Positions 11,827 through 20,870 of a stretch of 64,000 bases of DNA are shown piece by piece (the stretch's first letter is position 1; every line of letters begins with the position of its first letter). Source of the DNA: Huiozyma naganishii CBS 8797 (Eukaryota > Ascomycota > Saccharomycetes > Saccharomycetales > Saccharomycetaceae). The stretch lies in the NCBI RefSeq assembly GCF_000348985.1, contig NC_035934.1, positions 1 through 64,000 of the forward strand, in the 5' to 3' direction. The position numbers were made by a program, and so were the translations under genes. The notes beneath the pieces were generated by a model. It was not told where the DNA came from. It saw only the letters and a program-made list of their open reading frames with translations, and searched no databases.

Positions 11827-12319
11827 TTTTTTTTTCAACAAGAGGTTGGATGGAGATTTGCTAATGCAGGAAACATGGGAAAACACTGAATGAGGGAAAT
11901 GTCTCACAGGTCTCCCTAAGTTATCCCAATTGGAACTCGCTCTTTATATAACGGAGAGTTCTAAACGGATTGGGCGTATCTTCCCGTTGTCAGCCTCTCG
12001 TTCCTACTTCAAAGGACAAACAATCCCATGCGTTTTGGGACAGCTTTTCCTCTTTGGGTCACAAAAGTAGCCAGTAAAAGATTTTTTTTTGCCTGCGTGC
12101 CTTCCCGATTTAGCTAAGCAAAATGTCGTCCTGCGGCGTTTCTGTGTTCCGGCGGTTTGCAGACTAACTCCCCGCCCCCAGCTCGTATATTGAAAGACGA
12201 GAAGTCGTGGACGAACCGCGAGGTGTGTGTGTGTGGTTCAGGAATCTGGCCCAGTTTCATCCGTCTACACCATACTAATTGGGAGTGGCGGGATTTCAAA
12301 GTTGCGCATGTACCGAGGG
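11827..12319. other. Promoter interval of the TIR-type gene
   Basis: Separates the TIR-type gene start from the 3' end of the zinc-cluster gene, both read leftwards. A TATA-like stretch (tttatataacgg, about 11941-11952) lies some 120 bases before the TIR-type ATG. A candidate Upc2 site is listed separately. No gene is seen. Confidence 0.5.
12183..12189 (+). promoter_or_regulatory. Candidate Upc2/Ecm22 sterol-response site TCGTATA
   Basis: A perfect TCGTATA core lies about 360 bases upstream of the TIR-type ATG. Upc2 and Ecm22 bind this core, and in S. cerevisiae Upc2 activates DAN/TIR wall genes under hypoxia. A 7-mer match can occur by chance, so the call rests mainly on the match between site and gene family. 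Confidence 0.35.
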
Positions 12320-14965
12320 TTAAATCGTGGGTAATTCTCCCATATTGTCGTTTATAACGCTCAAAAACAATTCAAAATTGGACTCCAAAAACTCGTTAAG
12401 GACGGCGTTCTTGGTTTCCTCGTTATTTTCAACTGATGGAATGGCCAGCCCCAAAGAAGGATTGATCTTATCATTTGCAAGGGGCAAGCTACCCAACGTC
12501 TCAGCAATTTTCTCTAACAATGGCGCAGAGATATTCTTCAAAACTTCTGGATTCATCAGATAATGTTTGATAAAGTCGGTAGAGTTTGGACCGACCCCCC
12601 ATTTAGAATTCACCTTCTCTACTATTCTTTCAGGGATGTCTGTCATGTGGAATATTTTATTCCAAAATCTTGTCGTTGAGTACGCAAGGGAATCCGTGTC
12701 TAACAAATAAACTAAGTACCTTGCCATTTGGAGAGCTTGGAACGCGCCAATATATGAGTCCTGAAGGGAGTTAGCCATCAAGTCCACAGTTAATTTCAGA
12801 TGAGTTTTCAGTGTATCAATGCATTGTACCAAAGAATCATCAACGGCTGAATCGTTTAGATTTAAGGGTCCTGTGTGGGAGCTCCTCGATAGCTTCTTGT
12901 AACTGAACCTCAAAGCAAGACGCATTTGCGTTACCCAAAGTTTTAAAATCGTGAAAATCACCGTTTTGTTAAAACAAAAGCGATGGCTAAACAGCAGGTA
13001 CAAGTCAAAACCCCCATTCAGGTAGCCAACTATAAGTTCCAGTAGAGTTAGGTAGTTCGTCAACGTTTGGAGTAAATAATGATGATAGTAACTTTGGTAT
13101 TTCTCGGGTTCCCTGGCACACAATTTCTCAAAATGGATAAATAGCATTGTGTTTATGTTCAACAAGCAGGACCGACCCATTATGTTCGCTGTAAATAACC
13201 AGAAGTTCGCTACTGCATTGATATTTATACTGGCATTCCTCCAGTCTTTCTCTTTTATCTCATCACTTCCTTTCTCACAATTCTTTAGGTCATCAAGCGA
13301 AAAACGGCTCTCTAAGAATTCCATGAATTCTACCATGTTCTTCTTAATATCTGTGAGGCGTTGATGGTCGTTTAATGGGGAACAGCTTTTCATCAACCTT
13401 TGCATTACTAGATGGAATTTGTAGAGATCCTCTTGTATCGCAAATATACGAGAGTCTGCGTATGAGGCTCCTTTGAATCGGGTAGTAAACACCGGCAACG
13501 AATCCTTGTTAGTGTTAAGAAAGGTTTCCATATGTTTCACATCAATCACATTGTTTCCACCATCTGCTGTTGAGTGTTGCATTTTGAGTAGTTGAATACC
13601 TATCCAAACCTTTCGTTTCAATGAGTCTTTAGAAGTGTCGTAATTAGGGTCATTCCTGTATCTTAAAAATACTGAAGGGTCGTTAAAAACTCCCAGAGTC
13701 GTCCCAAGTTCGTTGATACAGTTTAGAGCGAGTAACTCATCATGTGATGGATATGGCATTCTATTTTCGGGATTGAGAATATCAGCCAAAAACAAATACA
13801 TATTACAGCACATAATACTTTCGTTGGTTACTCTGAACCCATCCAACAATGAAAGAATCTTTTGCGAGTATAAAATCAATTGTCTGGCAATGTCATTACA
13901 GTTTGTTTCAGTCATTTTACTGTCATCAGGGTCTATAGTAGAGCACCTTAAAGAAATTGATAAAACGATCAAAAAAAAGACTAATGTTTGCAGTTTTATC
14001 CTTATATTTTGATCGTAGACATTAATTTCGTAGCTATCTCCCGGTCGGTCGTGTAATATATCCTTCAGCTGTTTTTCAAAAAGAGGAATTTCGAAAAAGG
14101 GATAGAATGGGTACACATTCTCATAGAAGTGTCTAAGATAATGATCGATTTCACTTTTTGACAACAATAAGATGTTGATTTCCCTTACTATTACTTGTAC
14201 GGTGGCAAGTAAAGTTGGGTGCATTGTATCTTCAATGGTGTGTCCATTATTGAAAATTTGGAATGGTAGCTGGTTTGTTGCATTCTCAGTGGTCATATTC
14301 ACCCATTTCATAATGGATTTCTCCAAAAATGACAATGGTCCAAGTTCTTCTCGTAGTAACTCTGATCCAGGATTTGCAGGAGTGTTTGGATCCACTGATA
14401 TTTTATTTAATCGAGATTGGAGATCATACAGTGTCGTACCATGAAGTGAGCCGCAAAGTAATCTAGTAAATGGATCGTATTGAATTATCGAGTGGGCTGC
14501 AAAGGGGAGCTCAAAAAACGTTGTTGATCCATAAGTAACAATCACGTTATTCGGGTCCCACAGTTGCAAATCTTCATAAATTTCAAGGTCAGGGCTACTT
14601 TGGATCACATGTGCTTTGTCGGTCAGTTTCTCGCTGCTGCGTGAGAGGACAGTTCCATCGCTCGGCCTGGGCGTTAAATAAAAGCTTGGTAGTTGAGAGG
14701 ATGTATTGGTTAGTGAGATTGTACCGTTATCTAGTAGTTCTTCGGCCGGTGTGAGAATTTGAGTATGGGCACCATAATGGCAGTGCTTTCCAAGTCTCTG
14801 GCATCTCGAGCAAATGGGACGCGCTTTATTGCACCTCAGTTTTTGACTCTTACAGGGAATACAGACAGATACAGTCCTCTTGCTCTTCTGGCTTTTCCCG
14901 GCCATAGCAAATGTATACGTGCAGTTCTCGGTATGACTTATATGGCCCAGTTCGTTTAACTGCAT
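12320..14965 (-). CDS. Zn2Cys6 (zinc-cluster) transcription regulator, 881 aa
   Basis: The N-terminus carries a fungal binuclear zinc cluster at about residues 35-63: C-x2-C-x6-C-x5-C-x2-C-x6-C within VSVCIPCKSQKLRCNKARP and ICSRCQRLGKHCHY. It is preceded by a basic stretch (KSQKSKRT). The remaining 800 residues look like the helical middle-homology region of fungal regulators, with a motif like HYLRHFYENVYPFYPFFEIP near residue 285 typical of the fungal_trans domain. The protein would be nuclear and DNA-binding. Two starts are possible: the ATG at 14965, or the ATG 20 codons later (14905), just before the zinc cluster. I could not match it to one named S. cerevisiae factor. It lies head-to-tail with a second zinc-cluster gene. 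Confidence 0.88.
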   Translation of the reverse strand: MQLNELGHISHTENCTYTFAMAGKSQKSKRTVSVCIPCKSQKLRCNKARPICSRCQRLGKHCHYGAHTQILTPAEELLDNGTISLTNTSSQLPSFYLTPRPSDGTVLSRSSEKLTDKAHVIQSSPDLEIYEDLQLWDPNNVIVTYGSTTFFELPFAAHSIIQYDPFTRLLCGSLHGTTLYDLQSRLNKISVDPNTPANPGSELLREELGPLSFLEKSIMKWVNMTTENATNQLPFQIFNNGHTIEDTMHPTLLATVQVIVREINILLLSKSEIDHYLRHFYENVYPFYPFFEIPLFEKQLKDILHDRPGDSYEINVYDQNIRIKLQTLVFFLIVLSISLRCSTIDPDDSKMTETNCNDIARQLILYSQKILSLLDGFRVTNESIMCCNMYLFLADILNPENRMPYPSHDELLALNCINELGTTLGVFNDPSVFLRYRNDPNYDTSKDSLKRKVWIGIQLLKMQHSTADGGNNVIDVKHMETFLNTNKDSLPVFTTRFKGASYADSRIFAIQEDLYKFHLVMQRLMKSCSPLNDHQRLTDIKKNMVEFMEFLESRFSLDDLKNCEKGSDEIKEKDWRNASININAVANFWLFTANIMGRSCLLNINTMLFIHFEKLCAREPEKYQSYYHHYLLQTLTNYLTLLELIVGYLNGGFDLYLLFSHRFCFNKTVIFTILKLWVTQMRLALRFSYKKLSRSSHTGPLNLNDSAVDDSLVQCIDTLKTHLKLTVDLMANSLQDSYIGAFQALQMARYLVYLLDTDSLAYSTTRFWNKIFHMTDIPERIVEKVNSKWGVGPNSTDFIKHYLMNPEVLKNISAPLLEKIAETLGSLPLANDKINPSLGLAIPSVENNEETKNAVLNEFLESNFELFLSVINDNMGELPTI

Positions 14966-15078
14966 TCCTTCCTAATTCTTTGTCTTTTATTTTTCATTTT
15001 TCAGCTCTTTGTTTCTCAAGACTGATCACGACATCAACGTATCTAATTAAACTCTATAAAAGCATACACTAATCTGCC

Positions 15079-17142
15079 TCAGATGGCAAATGTTATATTC
15101 AATTTGTCCTCCTCTAAAACTGTCCACCAAGCCTTCTTGTCTCTCCAGCACTTTTGCATTATAAATTTTGCCATCAAGGCGCTGCTCACCCCGATATTGC
15201 TCATCGCCTCGATCCTATCCAGGTAAATGCTCCTGTATTGCCATAAGCTCTTCTCAATGAGTTCACATCCGCAACAGAACAAGCAAAATATCACACACGT
15301 GGTTGTAGACGAACACATTGGAATATTATCTCTAATCAATTTTGATATTTTTATCAATAGATCGGTTATTATGGTACTGTTGTTCGAAATATTGAGTACT
15401 CTTCTTTTCAGTTGTAACGACCCGCTCAAAGCATATATTAAATTGGTGACCCTCAATATTTTATAAACTTCATATTTTTCCTTTAGCTGTTGCGGAATCT
15501 CATTTTTGTAATAGCAATGTAGCACTTCGTCCCTTTTCTCGTCTGATAATATTGCATTTTTGTTGATTTCGTGGTCCAATTCGAGCGTAGCTTCCACCCT
15601 CTGTATCGATATATATCCAGCATCATGGAGTTCATTCCTGTTATTGATGAGGCGAGATACTTTCCCGAGTAGAAGTAAATTTTTAGGGTCCATACCTGAA
15701 TTGTAGTCGATATCATTCATTTCGACAATTTTACTCTGTAACTGTGATGGATTCTTTTCATAATATTGTATTTGTGAAACAAGAAACTCGTGAGAGGGAA
15801 CCGCGCTCAAGGGAAGGCACTTCTCGATTGACGACAACGACCCAATGATATCAACATACAAAAACCATTTGTTTATGAAAACGCCTGGATCGGTTTCATT
15901 ATTCAATTCGTCCAGTTTGTTATATTTCCCACTTCTTAGATTTTCCATAATCAATTTTCTAGCGCCGTCGAGATGTCTTCTCCATGTGGCTTGTTTATCG
16001 CTAAAAAATATATCAAAAGCGGCAAGCATCATTATAGCAGCAACAGTATCATTGCTACTTCTCTCAGACTCATTTTTCAGACATTTGAGTAAAGTTTTGA
16101 AGGCTTTATGAAGCAGTGTGTCACTAGTTGACGCACGTTTGCAATTAGGGATTGCGCCAATTGAGCTATATCTTGATGTGCTCCCCTTGAAGTATGTCAG
16201 GGACGAGCTTCTATCTGGTTTTGGAAGATTATAATCATCAACCTGTTGGTCTAACCTTTCAATGTTTGTAAACATTCCGGTAGAACTTGTGCTGCTGTTG
16301 CTACTACTCTCGTGCATCCTTCCATCGCTCTCCTCCGAGCTGCTAGTACCAATTTCGTAGAAAGGAGGGTTTGGGGTGGAATTGGTGAGTAGTTGACGCA
16401 TTTTCTTGCTCTTGTGGTTTGCTCCGAAGGCAAGCAAAAGATAAAGTAGAGGTTGGCAGTTCATGGCCATTCGAGGCAATAGAAAACGGAATGGATTATT
16501 GGTATTGACAGCGGAGGGAGTTGGTACAAACAGATGCGCCGTTTCGCGCATGTAAAAATCAAACAACTCCATATAGTATGGTGAATTGACGAGAATCGAG
16601 GGTAAAGGGCTTGGAAGGTGCAACGTGGAAAGATTAATATCAGACAAAAATGTAGTTTGAGTTATCGGTTCGTTGTCCTTCAAAATAAGGTCAAGTATTC
16701 CAGGGCTTTCCCCAAAATGTGTTATAGCTTCCCTCTGTTGGTTACCTACCTCTATAGAAAACTCATTATCGAGTGGTTGGATATCGCGCCGTTGTTCCTG
16801 TTCTCCTAAAACTTGAGATAAAGTCGGAGACGCTGCACCCAGATCATTAGCCAATGAATATTTATTTTCAGTTCCACCATCGTTTGAATCATTCCCCAAT
16901 TCATAAAGTATTTGTTGTTGGGTACGAGGGGTCGTCTTAGATGCCATAGTGGGAAGGAAGTGTTTCTTCTTTATCCCCCCGTTGGAGTCACACCCCCATC
17001 TCAGCACAATACTATAGTCGCAATTAACGTTGTTTCTTCTCATACAGTTCTGGCAACGTGGCCGATTTTCATCGCATTTGATCTTCAAGCGTTTACAGTT
17101 TTTACAACCCGTTCTTGACCTCGCAATCTTGGTGCTCTTCAT
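15079..17142 (-). CDS. Zn2Cys6 transcription regulator, Fungal_trans_2 type, 687 aa
   Basis: Residues 7-45 form a zinc cluster starting almost at the N-terminus (RSRTGCKNCKRLKIKCDE, then RPRCQNC and VNCDYS). A trailing IVLRWG is common in the group that includes Lys14, Uga3 and Arg81. Around residues 330-400 the pattern DTVAAIMMLAAFDIFF followed by TWRRHLDGARKLI is characteristic of the Fungal_trans_2 regulatory domain. A nuclear regulator is expected; its targets are unknown. It precedes BAT1 and FAU1. In S. cerevisiae a zinc-cluster gene (YER184C, TOG1) adjoins FAU1, so this or the previous gene may be its positional equivalent. I cannot confirm that from sequence. Confidence 0.88.
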   Translation of the reverse strand: MKSTKIARSRTGCKNCKRLKIKCDENRPRCQNCMRRNNVNCDYSIVLRWGCDSNGGIKKKHFLPTMASKTTPRTQQQILYELGNDSNDGGTENKYSLANDLGAASPTLSQVLGEQEQRRDIQPLDNEFSIEVGNQQREAITHFGESPGILDLILKDNEPITQTTFLSDINLSTLHLPSPLPSILVNSPYYMELFDFYMRETAHLFVPTPSAVNTNNPFRFLLPRMAMNCQPLLYLLLAFGANHKSKKMRQLLTNSTPNPPFYEIGTSSSEESDGRMHESSSNSSTSSTGMFTNIERLDQQVDDYNLPKPDRSSSLTYFKGSTSRYSSIGAIPNCKRASTSDTLLHKAFKTLLKCLKNESERSSNDTVAAIMMLAAFDIFFSDKQATWRRHLDGARKLIMENLRSGKYNKLDELNNETDPGVFINKWFLYVDIIGSLSSIEKCLPLSAVPSHEFLVSQIQYYEKNPSQLQSKIVEMNDIDYNSGMDPKNLLLLGKVSRLINNRNELHDAGYISIQRVEATLELDHEINKNAILSDEKRDEVLHCYYKNEIPQQLKEKYEVYKILRVTNLIYALSGSLQLKRRVLNISNNSTIITDLLIKISKLIRDNIPMCSSTTTCVIFCLFCCGCELIEKSLWQYRSIYLDRIEAMSNIGVSSALMAKFIMQKCWRDKKAWWTVLEEDKLNITFAI

Positions 17143-17493
17143 TGTATTCTGCCTGGCCTGAAAACTATGATCGTTCAGCAGCGATTACCTTCAGGAACCC
17201 AAGTATAAAAATGAACTCCAGCAAACAAGAGTCCCTGGTATAATGCGGCATCCATCGAGGACATCGAAAGGTTCTTGTCGTGTATATCAGTGCGAATGGT
17301 GTCCTTATCGCTTAGATCAGATAATCATAGATAAGGAAAAAACCAAGTCCCGGATCTCACGTGCCCGATTCTTTAACGATGAACGTGCACTTGCGGGATC
17401 ATCTTATGATCATCTATATCTCGTAGTGAGCTGGGCTGCGGTTATATAGTGTATATTAGTGTGTGTGTGTGCGTTATATATTATATATGGTTC
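17143..17493. other. Promoter interval of the second zinc-cluster gene and 3' side of BAT1
   Basis: No gene. It holds a perfect Cbf1/E-box core TCACGTG at 17357-17363, about 215 bases upstream of the zinc-cluster ATG, a TCATCTTATGATCATC near-palindrome at about 17400, and a (GT) microsatellite at 17459-17472 close to the BAT1 stop. Confidence 0.5.
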
Positions 17494-18678
17494 TTAGTCC
17501 AACTCGGCGACAACTCTAGACCAGTTGCCGTGTTGGACTTTCCCGTACTGGATCTCGGAGATCCATTGGGCAATTTGCTTCGTCAATGCACCACTTTGTT
17601 CGCCCGGTAACAATGGAACTTGGATATCTTTGCCCTGCCAGCCAACTTCCTTGATAGGCGAGACAACGGCGGCTGTACCAGCACCGAATGCTTCCAAAAG
17701 TTCGCCCTTTGCAGCCTTTTCGGCGACTTCGTTAATGGAGAAGTAACGCTCGTTAATTTCCCACTCCTTTGGATCTAGTCTTTCTCTTGCCAACGTCAAT
17801 ATAGAGTCTCTCGTGACACCTTCCAAGATGGTACCGTCCAGCGGCGCAGTGACCAACTCTTTCTTACCTGTAGCGGAGTTCTTGAATGCGAAAAAGACGT
17901 TCATGGTACCAACTTCGGTGATGTTTTTTTCAGGGCCGAATAGCCACAAGTTCTGTTGGTACCCTCTGGAGGCTGCCTGCAGCTGAGGCAGGATGCATGG
18001 TGCGTAATTGGCTCCCAGTTTTTTGTCACCGACACCGCCTGGCCACGCTCTCGTGGCGTAGTCCGTAGCCTCCAATCTTACGGCTTTGAAACCGGTCTTG
18101 TAGTATGGCCCCACTGGGGACGTTATGACGAAAAGCAAGGCTCTGTCTGGAGTGGAGACACCCAATGCAGGCGTCGTACCAATCAAAGTAGGTCTAACGT
18201 ACAGAGAGTACCCTTGCCCCTCTGGGATCAGGTGTTTGTCCTGTTGGATCAACTTGCCCATCAGTTTGATCAATTCCTCTGAATCGAATTTTGGCAGGCA
18301 AATACGAGCAGCAGATTTGTTCATACGAGCCATATTCATGTCCGGTCTGAACATGGTGATTTTGTTATCGGATGTCTTGTAAGCTTTCAACCCTTCAAAA
18401 AGCTCGAACCCGTAGTGGAAAACGCAGGCTGATGGGTCCAACGTCAATGGTCCGTATGGTTGAATCTCAGGAACGCCCCAACCCTTTTCGGCGGTCCATT
18501 CAATCGCCAGCATATGATCGGTGAACGTCTTGCCGAAAACCAATTGGTCATTTGGCTTGGGCACAGAGTGTTCCCTCACGTTCGTGATCTTAACTTTAGA
18601 GGCATCGAGAGAGGCCAAACTTCTCGAGAAAGGTCTAAATAAAAAAGAGCCAGATTTGAGCTGTTGAATTCTCAGCAT
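17494..18678 (-). CDS. BAT1: Mitochondrial branched-chain amino acid aminotransferase
   Basis: 394 residues. It interconverts leucine, isoleucine and valine with their 2-oxo acids, using glutamate/2-oxoglutarate and PLP. The N-terminus (MLRIQQLKSGSFLFRPFSRS) is basic and hydroxylated without acids, a mitochondrial presequence, so this is the BAT1-like matrix form rather than a cytosolic BAT2. The class IV aminotransferase fold is shown by VFHYGFELFEGLKAY, RPDMNMARM, YVRPTLIGT and the PLP-lysine segment GDKKLGANYAP (Lys220). LLEAFGAGTAAVVSPI near residue 330 is also typical. The length equals S. cerevisiae Bat1 (393). The upstream region carries Leu3 and Gcn4 sites, which fits control by leucine status and general amino-acid control. 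It matches YHR208W by position next to SET5. Confidence 0.97.
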   Translation of the reverse strand: MLRIQQLKSGSFLFRPFSRSLASLDASKVKITNVREHSVPKPNDQLVFGKTFTDHMLAIEWTAEKGWGVPEIQPYGPLTLDPSACVFHYGFELFEGLKAYKTSDNKITMFRPDMNMARMNKSAARICLPKFDSEELIKLMGKLIQQDKHLIPEGQGYSLYVRPTLIGTTPALGVSTPDRALLFVITSPVGPYYKTGFKAVRLEATDYATRAWPGGVGDKKLGANYAPCILPQLQAASRGYQQNLWLFGPEKNITEVGTMNVFFAFKNSATGKKELVTAPLDGTILEGVTRDSILTLARERLDPKEWEINERYFSINEVAEKAAKGELLEAFGAGTAAVVSPIKEVGWQGKDIQVPLLPGEQSGALTKQIAQWISEIQYGKVQHGNWSRVVAELD

Positions 18679-18846
18679 TCTATAAGGGGGAGCAAGCAGC
18701 TGGGTGATACACAGAGTGCTTAGTAGTTATGTAGCAGTATCAACGCGAACGCGAGCCTACAAATACAGCGCTCGTTTGGGGCTAATAGAGAGAGATTTAT
18801 ATAACAATTTTTTTCTTTCAAAGTTCTCATCGTAGTAGTAACGCAG

Positions 18847-18863
18847 TGAGTCACCGGAACCGG
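18847..18863. promoter_or_regulatory. Abutting Gcn4 (TGAGTCA) and Leu3 (CCGGAACCGG) sites upstream of BAT1
   Basis: TGAGTCA occupies 18847-18853 and is followed without a gap by the perfect Leu3 palindrome CCGGAACCGG at 18854-18863, about 170-185 bases before the BAT1 ATG. Leu3 activates branched-chain genes when alpha-isopropylmalate is present and represses them otherwise; Gcn4 responds to amino-acid starvation. Their adjacency suggests joint or competing occupancy. The interval also serves as the FAU1 promoter. Confidence 0.8.
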
Positions 18864-19028
18864 TTCTTAGCAGCAGGAGCGCATTCGTGTGCGACCAGGT
18901 GAGCTGACGGATACAACCCGCGCTTGCGGTGGGGGGGTCTGTGACAGCGTGCTGTGTGTTCTGGGTTGCAATTGATTGCGAGTCGCTACAGAACAAGCGC
19001 AGATACGGAGCTGCCGTTTGTAAAAACG

Positions 19029-19038
19029 CCGGTACCGG
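19029..19038. promoter_or_regulatory. Second Leu3 site, CCGGTACCGG
   Basis: A perfect CCGG-N2-CCGG element about 350 bases upstream of the BAT1 ATG and 134 bases before FAU1. Together with the site at 18854 it makes a two-site Leu3 promoter. BAT1 is the obvious target. Effects on FAU1 are possible because of its proximity. Confidence 0.7.
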
Positions 19039-19171
19039 GATATCGCATCTGTAGTACTTGAAATATGCCTCGATCAAGTTGAAAGCATGCCAATGGCAGC
19101 CCCCGTCAGCGTGAACCGTTGGATATGTTCAAAGTAGGGGTAGCTCACAGTGGCACCATCAATTCGTTGCG

Positions 19172-19843
19172 ATGAGTCTCGCTCCAGTGCCAAAGAAGGT
19201 GCTTAGATCTCAATTGAAGCAAATACTGAATGCATTGACGCCGCAGGAGATCCAAGTACAGTCCGAAAGTATATCCAATGCTGTCCAGCCGCTGCTCAAA
19301 GGGAAGCGTAATGTAGGTTGCTTTCTCTCCATGGACCACGGCGAAGTGGACACGCGCCATGTCTTGCAGTATCTGTTTCAGCAGGGCCACTCTGTGTTCT
19401 TGCCCCGGTGTACGCATACCTCTGATACTGGGCATCAAATACTGCGAAGCTCTCAGAGGGATCACCCACACTTGACTTTCCACAGAATGGCCAGTCTTCA
19501 AGCGATTCAGGAGTTGAAACCACAGGGGAAGTACCAGTTGAGGGAACCCGCCGAGGAGATCCCGCATCCGTCTCCGCCCGCTATGGATGTGATGCTCGTC
19601 CCCGGTGTCGCCTTCTGCCTATCGAACGGTGAAAGAATCGGATGGGGGGCAGGCTACTATGATGACTTCTTCCAAAGGTACCAGTTGGAACATAATGGGG
19701 AGAGACCCTTGCTGATTGCGTTAGCGTTCAAAGAGCAGCTGGTGCCAGCGATCCCAGTGGAGGCTCATGATCACTTGATGGATTACATTGTGTCCGGTGA
19801 CGGCCTGGTCCATCGGATCAAGACACAACATCCGGTAGAATAA
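19172..19843 (+). CDS. FAU1: 5-formyltetrahydrofolate cyclo-ligase
   Basis: 223 residues. It converts 5-formyl-THF to 5,10-methenyl-THF with ATP, returning this folate to one-carbon metabolism. The family pattern is clear: an N-terminal K-x3-R stretch (KKVLRSQLKQIL), the substrate-side region with PRC, then DVMLVPGVAFCLSNGERIGWGAGYYDDFF at about residues 140-168. The last holds the signature G-x-R-x-G-x-G-x-GYYD. The C-terminal half has the usual IALAFKEQLV and E-x-HD segments. The length is close to S. cerevisiae Fau1 (211). It is divergent from BAT1 across 493 bases and convergent with FMP10, as FAU1 and FMP10 are neighbours on S. cerevisiae chromosome V. Confidence 0.96.
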   Translation: MSLAPVPKKVLRSQLKQILNALTPQEIQVQSESISNAVQPLLKGKRNVGCFLSMDHGEVDTRHVLQYLFQQGHSVFLPRCTHTSDTGHQILRSSQRDHPHLTFHRMASLQAIQELKPQGKYQLREPAEEIPHPSPPAMDVMLVPGVAFCLSNGERIGWGAGYYDDFFQRYQLEHNGERPLLIALAFKEQLVPAIPVEAHDHLMDYIVSGDGLVHRIKTQHPVE

Positions 19844-19917
19844 ATAGTGTCTGAATAGAGAACTACCTAAAGACATATGTACAGGAGTGCGGAACGACAT
19901 GTAAGTTGTTGGTAATT

Positions 19918-20655
19918 TCATATAGAAAATGAGCCGGTCCCCTTGACTAGCAAACGCATGCCAGATTGATCCATGATATCGGCCTGTAGCTTTATGTTTT
20001 TACCGAAGGTTTCCAATTTAGTGGTTCTTACCACTACGAATTGGTTGGCAAAAGTCGGCATCCTGTAGGAAATGGAGATATCCTTAGTTTTCTCGCTGTT
20101 CTTATCCTTATTGAATTTGACACTCTCTCGCATCAAGTCTTCTAGAACAGTGGCCAAGATACCACCGTGTACGATAAATGGATACCCTGTAAGCTTCATC
20201 CCTAGATGGTAAATACCTACAGTCTCCTTCGTCTTTGGGTTGAAATAGAATCTTGGCGGGATGGCAATGGCCCCCGGACTGTTTAAAGTTTGGTCGATCA
20301 ACTGCCCAGAGGACTTCTGAGATGGTAAAACTTCGACATATCCAGCACCTTTCAATTGCTTCACGACACTCAAGTTGTCCAGTCTCTGTAGCAACTTGTT
20401 TTTATATTCGACCACCTCTGGCGCCGATTCAGGTAACGTCTCGTACCTCCAGTAAGCCATAAAGTCTGTGAAAGTCATGTGTTGAGTGGCCACCCAACCG
20501 AGCAAGAAACTGGATCCAAAGATGGACCAGGGGATCCATCGTCTCGTCTTTTTGTAAGTCGAACCCGTTGCAAACTGCGACCCGGCATTTTGGTATGCAC
20601 GGCCAGTCTCCGACGTGTACTTTCTAATCGTTCTCACGGCAACTCTTCTAAACAT
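19918..20655 (-). CDS. FMP10: FMP10-like mitochondrial hotdog-fold (thioesterase-like) protein
   Basis: 245 residues from the ATG at 20655. The N-terminus (MFRRVAVRTIRKYTSETGRAY) is a mitochondrial targeting sequence. A likely transmembrane segment (IPWSIFGSSFLLGWVATQHM) lies near residues 42-61. The C-terminal half has a 4HBT-like hotdog core: FIVHGGILATVLEDLMRE, then ISYRMPTFANQFVVVRT and a final GTGSFSI. HGG followed by an acidic residue 8-9 positions on is usual for the fold, but no substrate can be assigned. The identification rests on the FAU1-FMP10 gene pair (YER183C-YER182W) and on this architecture. Confidence 0.85.
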   Translation of the reverse strand: MFRRVAVRTIRKYTSETGRAYQNAGSQFATGSTYKKTRRWIPWSIFGSSFLLGWVATQHMTFTDFMAYWRYETLPESAPEVVEYKNKLLQRLDNLSVVKQLKGAGYVEVLPSQKSSGQLIDQTLNSPGAIAIPPRFYFNPKTKETVGIYHLGMKLTGYPFIVHGGILATVLEDLMRESVKFNKDKNSEKTKDISISYRMPTFANQFVVVRTTKLETFGKNIKLQADIMDQSGMRLLVKGTGSFSI

Positions 20656-20870
20656 TTGCACTAAATGGGCCTTCCTCTTCTCTCTCTCTCTCTATCTCTG
20701 TTCGTTAGAAACGAGGTCCTCTTAATGAACGACGTCCTCCTTCCCCCTTCAACAATTTTAAAGTTTTTTCAGTGAGAGACGTATACCATAGATCAGATTG
20801 CTTTGGGGCCTGGATTGGGGGTCCGGGACGATTGTAGACTTGCAAATCGGTATCTCTGGATGCAATTGTA

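Noticed and set aside
17357..17363. TCACGTG as CDEI of a centromere
   Set aside because: No AT-rich CDEII or CCGAA-type CDEIII follows, so it is treated as a Cbf1-type promoter site only.
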